A stretch of DNA of 64,000 nucleotides from Silene noctiflora (taxonomy: Eukaryota > Streptophyta > Magnoliopsida > Caryophyllales > Caryophyllaceae): assembly GCA_009801015.1 (NCBI GenBank), contig VHZZ01000750.1, positions 88,606-152,605 on the forward strand, given 5' to 3'. Positions 58,782 through 64,000 of this stretch are shown here, one piece after another. The notes below the pieces were generated by a model that worked only from the letters and a program-made list of their open reading frames with translations, was not told the DNA's origin and made no database searches. Position 1 is the stretch's first letter, and the number at the start of each line of letters is the position of its first letter. A program made the translations under genes and the position numbers.

Positions 58782-61700
58782 CTAAGAATTGTCAGCAACT
58801 TCCTTGGCTCTCTGTCTCATCATCTCCATAACAGCTGCTCGTCGACGAGAATCTGACTGTTGCTGCAACCGTCTCAGATGTTCTTTTAAATCTCTGAATA
58901 TAGAAAACATTCCAACATGAGCGGATTATGATCAGCATATTCGAAAAAATACATAGATGAACAGTTCAGAATGGATTCTCTCTAAAACTATTGGTTTGAG
59001 GTACACGGATTATATCAGCAAGAACTAGATGGTAAAGACATAAAAAAGCGGTACTCGTGCACTAAAATTGCTGGCTCCTTTTTATACACAAAAAACATTG
59101 AGTTTTGAGGAACAAACCTGCATCGAGGTACATGACATTCTGATTCTTTACATGCTCGCGCATGAAGCTGAAGAAGATACCACATCTTCTTACATAGACC
59201 ACATCCCCCAGAAGCCCGAGTTCTGCACTGTATCCCGTGACGGAAAAGCCCCTTGACTTTCCGACAATTAGGATACTGGCATGTTGGAGACCGGCATTGT
59301 GATGCATGCACAAGTAGTTCAAGCATTTTCCGAAGCTGCCAAACAAAAAACTCCTCATTAGCATAAAATCAAACATAGTAAACTAAAGGGAAGCAGGGTC
59401 CATGGAAGAACTGTTCTAAAAACCGAACCATTTTTTGCAACTTATACTAAAAGAAGACATCATTAACCTGGTGCCTCCATAGAGGCTCACTTCCTGTAAG
59501 GTAAATAGTGGTTAAATGAACACAACATGAAGCAGATTTAGAGTGCACCAACCCATCATGGGAACAACAAAACACTGTACATAAATTGACTGGATAGCAG
59601 GCATTTCTTGCATTCAATGATAAATCAAACTATTAAATTGACGCCATAAAACAAACTCGGCAAAAATTATGGTCATCAAAGCTACAAGTCCTAAAACTAA
59701 TGAGGGTGGTCAATTTATGTATAACAGATAAGGGGCTGAACCAAAATCCAATTTGCGTATAATGTAAGCCAAAACAATGGAACACGATGGCCTAAATTGC
59801 CATCCAATAGTTTGTACAACGAAAAAACTTTACTACAACAAATACTACGGAGTAATATTTGCATATTGAGACACAAGTATTCCAAACAAACCACTCTATA
59901 AATAAAGGAATATAGTAACATATTTGTCTGATGAATAAAAGTATTTTGTACAAAAAAAAAAGCGGCAAGACAGCTTAGACAATAAGAAGACAAGAAAGGA
60001 GAAGACAAGAAAACGGTCTAAATTTATTCGATATGATCACCTTTAAACTTCCTACTTTCCCCGTTTTCGGTTGACTATATTTAAACTTCCTACTTAGAAT
60101 ATTTTCATTTTTTTATGTAATTTACTCGGATGTGATTTGTAACCCCACATGCCAACAACTGTCCTAAAGTTGCATTTTTCACTATCTTATTGAATCTTCT
60201 TTCATTCTTGTGCTGAAGGAGTCATCAAGATTAAAGGTAGTCGGAGCAAGTAACTGCATCGAGAACTTATATAGAATAGTTCTCTGCCACGCATCAATAA
60301 ACTTCAGTAGGATTAAGAGATGAAAGTGAGTACAAATACTGGTACCTGTACAACACGTTGTTGCCTCGCCTCCTTATTCTGAGCGTCACGATCAGCGATG
60401 GTAGGATGATTAGTCAACTTATGAGGATGATCGATAACTCCATTCTGGTAACAAGCATTGCATACATCATAATCTGGACATGTTTCACACCTCCAGCCTT
60501 GGCCTGTCTCAATATCAAGGCGACAAATACAGCATGTTATAACAAAAGCAGGAGCAGTCGGATTATGAAGATGGTAAAGCACCATCATGGATGAATGCTT
60601 AGCGCGCCGTAAAGTATCATATTGGTAATGATTTCCTTGGCAAAGACTCAAGAACGCCTGTCGTGTATCGAAAAATTCACTCTCAAGAATCTCATCTTTG
60701 TCCTTGGTGTCTTCTGACACGTCTGTGATTTCAATCTATGAATAAAAGCACTTGTACGTTAGCAAGACAACAAACATGAAAATCTATTAAAAAAAGGATT
60801 TGTCTAAGAATTAGTTGGCCAGCGTTAAGCAAGTTTGTTATTATTATTTTTTGAAAAGCTGTTTTAATGAACCATAACTCTGAATCACCTTTACCTAGAC
60901 ATGTCAAAAGATGACCCGACCCGAAAAACCCCAAAACCTGCCCGAAAATAACCCGCTCTTTTCAACCCGAAGGCCACCCGACCCGATAATAACCCGCGTA
61001 TTTAGGGTCAAGACCCCGTCAAACCCGTGACCCGACCCGAAAACAGGTAAATTTATTAAAATTTTATATTTAATGCAAATAAAACTAATATAAAAGGAAA
61101 AAAATAATTTCAACTTCAAAATTTTTGGAATAAAATATGCCTATTCTTATTTTAAAGCATAGTTTTATCACATGAGTAATTACTCGAATGATTACAATAT
61201 AAATATAGTCACTGCTTGTCATGTACATGTAACAATTGATCAATCCAATATTTCATATAACGTTTTGATATTGAATATACTAAGCAAAAAGTGCTTACTC
61301 TTACTAATATGTATTAAAATAAATAATTATAAAAATTAAGAATAATTATATGTTTATAATTAAAATTAAAAAAAATAAAAAAATTTAAAAAGGCGTTAAT
61401 CAGACCCGTTTTGACCCGAGACCCGACCCAAACCCATATAAACCCGTATTGTACAAACCTGAAATAGACCCGAAACCGAAATGACATAACCCATAACTCG
61501 CTCGTCCGACCCGTTTGACAGGTCTACCTTTACCGCTTTAAGTTTGATTCTATTTTATTTTTCTTAGTGCTTAGTATTGGCATTTGTTTGTTTATTTATT
61601 ATCGCGCTCTCTAATTCTTTGGAAATGCCTCATTTACTTTTGACACAAATATTAAAGTATGTGAGTGGTGTGGTGGGTCTCACGAATAAGGTAGTGTCAT

Positions 61701-64000
61701 TTTACACAAAAACATGCTCAAAATAGAACTGGGCAGTTCTAAGTGTGTAGGCCAGAAGTAAAATTGTGGTAAGAACAAGAGTTAGCTCAAGTGGTAAGAG
61801 CTCTCTTACCCAACCATGCAGTTGGGGGTTCGATTCTTACCCGCGACATAGTACGCTACTTAGAACAAAAACAAAAGTAAAATTGCGGCAAGCCCAAAGA
61901 GTTACACTGAGTATTGTTATTATTTTTCAACTTTTTTATTCTTAAAAAAAATCTCTCGTCTTTGCGGCATATTGTGCCTAATTCTCGTGATTGTCTTAGC
62001 TTTCTATGTATAATGTTTAAAGACTATCTATCATGTTTATTGTGGTCTTTGTCTTTGCGGCATCAAATGATGATTATGTTAGCTATCCCAAAAAAATTTT
62101 GGAATTAAGGCCTATTATTGTTCCTATGAAACAGTAAAAACCCAAAGAATGTATAAGACATCTTCAAAAGAGGATGAAACACAGACTTAACTTACCTTCT
62201 TGAGTCCATGTTTATCCTTTTGATTGATGGGATGTCTTTCTCGGAGATCACGCTTCAGTTCTTCATCATAGCACCTGCAGTACAACATTACATTTTACCA
62301 TAACAATCAATTCAAGCGAACATCAAACATTAGAAACAATGTATAATGTTGCGCTTGGACAATTCAGGTAGGTAGAACTGCTTCAATAAAAGAATAATTT
62401 TATATTGTCCTCATTTGACTTTGGTGGCCAACCCATATCAACTTTAAAGAGTTTTTTTCAAAATAGAATAGATACGAGTTTCCATAAATGATAGTATAAA
62501 ATATTTCCTTTGATAACTAAAATTGGACATAATATCTCCACACACTGTTGGAGAAACTAATAGTGTAACACTCTAACTTAACGTAGGTTGGCAAGCAAAG
62601 TCAAATTGGAACTATATACGAGATAAAGGGAATAGAAAGGCTAAAACAACCGAAAGATAATATTCCCCAAAAAACTAGTTGAATAGCTACTACGATACAA
62701 CCCCTCCAAGACCTCCCCTTTAACTATGGTCACCAAAAAAACGTTGCACATAAATACAGTCAGAATACCAAATGAAAAAGGATCAAAAAAAAGTGGAGGA
62801 TGATGTGCCCAAAAAAAGTAAGCAAACCACCCTTCCAAGACCACCTCCTCAATTTGGGCCATCAAAAATCCTCTTGTTCAGTGATACATAAACAGAAAAA
62901 AATAAACAAAACCCATGCTAAGCGAAAAAGTTACCTGTCACAAAGTTCAAAACTTTTACATAGCTCACAGACCCAGCGATTTCCAGATACCATGAGCACA
63001 CAACAATGCGTGCATGCATGCTGCAGATGGACCATAATGAAATCTTCCTTCATCGGGGCAATTGTTTCACCCAGCTGCAGGACCAATAAAAACAAGTAAA
63101 GTATTACATTCTCCTACTCTTTGGAACTACCCCATTTGCTTTTGACACAGATGTAAGAGAGCATGCGAAGTAGATAAATGGTTACGGACTTACGGTAAGA
63201 AAGGAATAACGAGGGCTCATTAGGTGGGCCATTAGATATATGAGTTACTTTAATTCAAATGACAAGGTTAAAAGAGATGGGTAAAATCCAAATATTTGCC
63301 AAATGTAGAAAAGGGCAAATTCCATCAACTAGACATAAAATGAAACTGGATCAATTCCTAAGTAAAAGGGGGAGAATTTTAATTAACAATATGCAGCAAT
63401 ATAGGCTGATTGTCAATTACTCGCTTTATCCCATATATAGTGTCCCAATCTGACTTTGGCGGCCAAATGTTCTCAACTTTGACAAATATTTTCTCACAAA
63501 ATACAATACACAACTTTCAAGAAATAGTAATATGAAAATACTCTATAAATCAACCATGACTATTTTACATTGTGTATTATTGCAATACAAACAATAAACT
63601 TGGGTATAGTATATGGCCACAGTGCAATGATAAATAAAAATCAGCTTAAAATCACCACCCTCGCCCAACATATGAGTTCTTGATAAATACAAGATGTCCC
63701 CGAAGGGACGAGTTCTTGGTAGATATCAACAATTAAAAGGAGAGAGATTAATGGTGTAAGATGATAATGGCCAGGAGTAGAACCAAGACAAAAGCAAGTA
63801 GCAACTATGCATATGTAGATAGGCGTTAATAGTGTAATGAACATTACTTTATGCATAAGGATAATATCCTTGGACGCATTACTGGAGAGATCCAATTGTC
63901 CAGATGCTTTAAGAACCCTCTTCGTTATTGTCTTTTTTATCATTCCTTTCTTGTTCAGTTTCCTACCCTCCTCTTCCTGATTAATCTGATTGATAATATC
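58782..64000 (-). CDS. HAC1: p300/CBP-type histone acetyltransferase, C-terminal part (gene runs off the window)
   Basis: HAC proteins are nuclear coactivators that acetylate histones. Exons visible, 5' to 3': >64000-63848, 63074-62935, 62274-62196, 60735-60346, 59335-59118, 58893-58782, giving the last 363 residues. The first exon carries the end of the HAT domain region ([30 protein letters not shown]). The next has [20 protein letters not shown] with Cys-rich [19 protein letters not shown]. Then [20 protein letters not shown] leads to a ZZ zinc finger ([19 protein letters not shown] and DYDVCNACY). A TAZ zinc finger follows ([46 protein letters not shown]). The C-terminus is [21 protein letters not shown]. 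All zinc ligands looked for are present. The intron at 60736-62195 is enlarged by a hAT-like element and a SINE. HAC1, HAC5 and HAC12 cannot be separated from this part alone. Confidence 0.93.
60897..61526. mobile_element. hAT-like non-autonomous element with perfect 8-bp target duplication
   Basis: It starts TAGACATGTCAAAAGATGAC and ends with the inverse of TAGACCTGTCAAACGGGTCG. Both flanks read CCTTTACC (60889-60896 and 61527-61534). Subterminal ACCCGACCCGAAAA and GACCCGTTTTGACCCGAGAC strings flank a very AT-rich core. It lies in an intron of the HAC-type gene. Confidence 0.88.
61774..61874 (+). mobile_element. Short tRNA-derived retroposon (SINE)
   Basis: A box A-like TTAGCTCAAGTGGTAAGAGC and a box B GGGGTTCGATTCTTACC lie at tRNA spacing, followed by an A-rich end (AACAAAAACAA). 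The flanks AAGTAAAATTGTGGTAAG (61756-61773) and AAGTAAAATTGCGGCAAG (61875-61892) form an 18-bp target duplication with two mismatches, the product of LINE-type retroposition. It is only 101 bp long, so it is either a very short SINE or a tRNA-like retropseudogene. Confidence 0.78.
62401..62618. mobile_element. MITE with TTTGACTTTGGTGGCCAA ends
   Basis: The left end TATATTGTCCTCATTTGACT and the inverted right end TATATAGTTCCAATTTGACT continue in similar form through GCCAACC. It is about 218 bp long and lies in a HAC-gene intron. Confidence 0.7.
63440..63650. repeat. Second TTTGACTTTGG-family MITE, right end unclear
   Basis: CCCAATCTGACTTTGGCGGC then CAAATGTTCTCAACTTTGAC and ATATTTTCTCACAAAATACA repeats the left half of the family seen at 45.6 and 62.4 kb. 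The right terminus is not recognisable. Confidence 0.45.

Noticed and set aside
61774-61874. Functional tRNA gene
   Set aside because: The A and B boxes are good, but the two acceptor-stem strands do not pair, and an 18-bp target duplication with an A-rich end shows retroposition.
1-64000. CRISPR arrays, operons, ribosome binding sites, rRNA genes
   Set aside because: None seen, and not expected in plant nuclear DNA. The direct repeats present are tandem duplications or transposon parts.

Overview
The window is nuclear DNA from a flowering plant. The genes carry many introns with GT/AG borders. Intergenic DNA is AT-rich and full of small transposons, and the gene set is plant-specific (SAUR, DWF5, type II vacuolar-type pyrophosphatase, MYB-CC factor, USP-type receptor-like kinase). 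Protein identity, Au-type SINE ends, ACCCGACCC-rich hAT-like elements and the recurrent short palindrome AGACGGTCT suggest a core eudicot, perhaps Caryophyllales. The order is inference only.

Layout, left to right. 0-7 kb: a recent two-copy 165-bp tandem repeat, then a complete 13-exon sterol delta7-reductase gene (DWF5, + strand). 7-14 kb: a long-TIR DNA transposon; an intronless FGKYKG-motif protein with two internal coding duplications; a SAUR gene; and a small unknown gene (- strand) whose last codons and 3' flank have been amplified into a minisatellite. 15-23.8 kb: a complete 14-exon K+-independent H+-pyrophosphatase (AVP2 type, - strand) with Stowaway MITEs in its first intron. 25.2-26.9 kb: a solo LTR with a 5-bp target duplication. 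27.7 kb: TOM7, with site II and telo-box promoter motifs. 28.2-28.7 kb: a hAT-like MITE. 29-33 kb: a complete 7-exon mTERF gene (- strand). 33.3-35 kb: three mobile elements end to end (a long-TIR MULE-like element, a Helitron and a tRNA-derived SINE).

36.5-39.7 kb: the COMPASS subunit RBL (RbBP5-like, + strand). 42.2-49.3 kb: a 10-exon USP/coiled-coil/kinase gene (- strand). 49.3-55 kb: a gene-poor island with a LINE remnant, two hAT-like elements, a pair of inverted MITEs and a SINE end. 55-57.7 kb: a PHR1-like MYB-CC transcription factor with two upstream ORFs. 58.8-64 kb: the C-terminal part of a p300/CBP-type acetyltransferase (HAC1 type, - strand), which runs off the right edge.

The genes are unrelated housekeeping and regulatory loci and do not form a cluster or pathway. 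I see no undescribed multi-gene system. The most unusual points are the minisatellite derived from a gene's own 3' end, the two in-frame duplications in the FGKYKG gene, the adjacent three-transposon cluster, and the family of GGGTCGGGT- or GAGCTCG-rich hAT-like elements with recognisable 8-bp target duplications. All splice models were made by eye, from reading-frame continuity, GT/AG borders and remembered family alignments.
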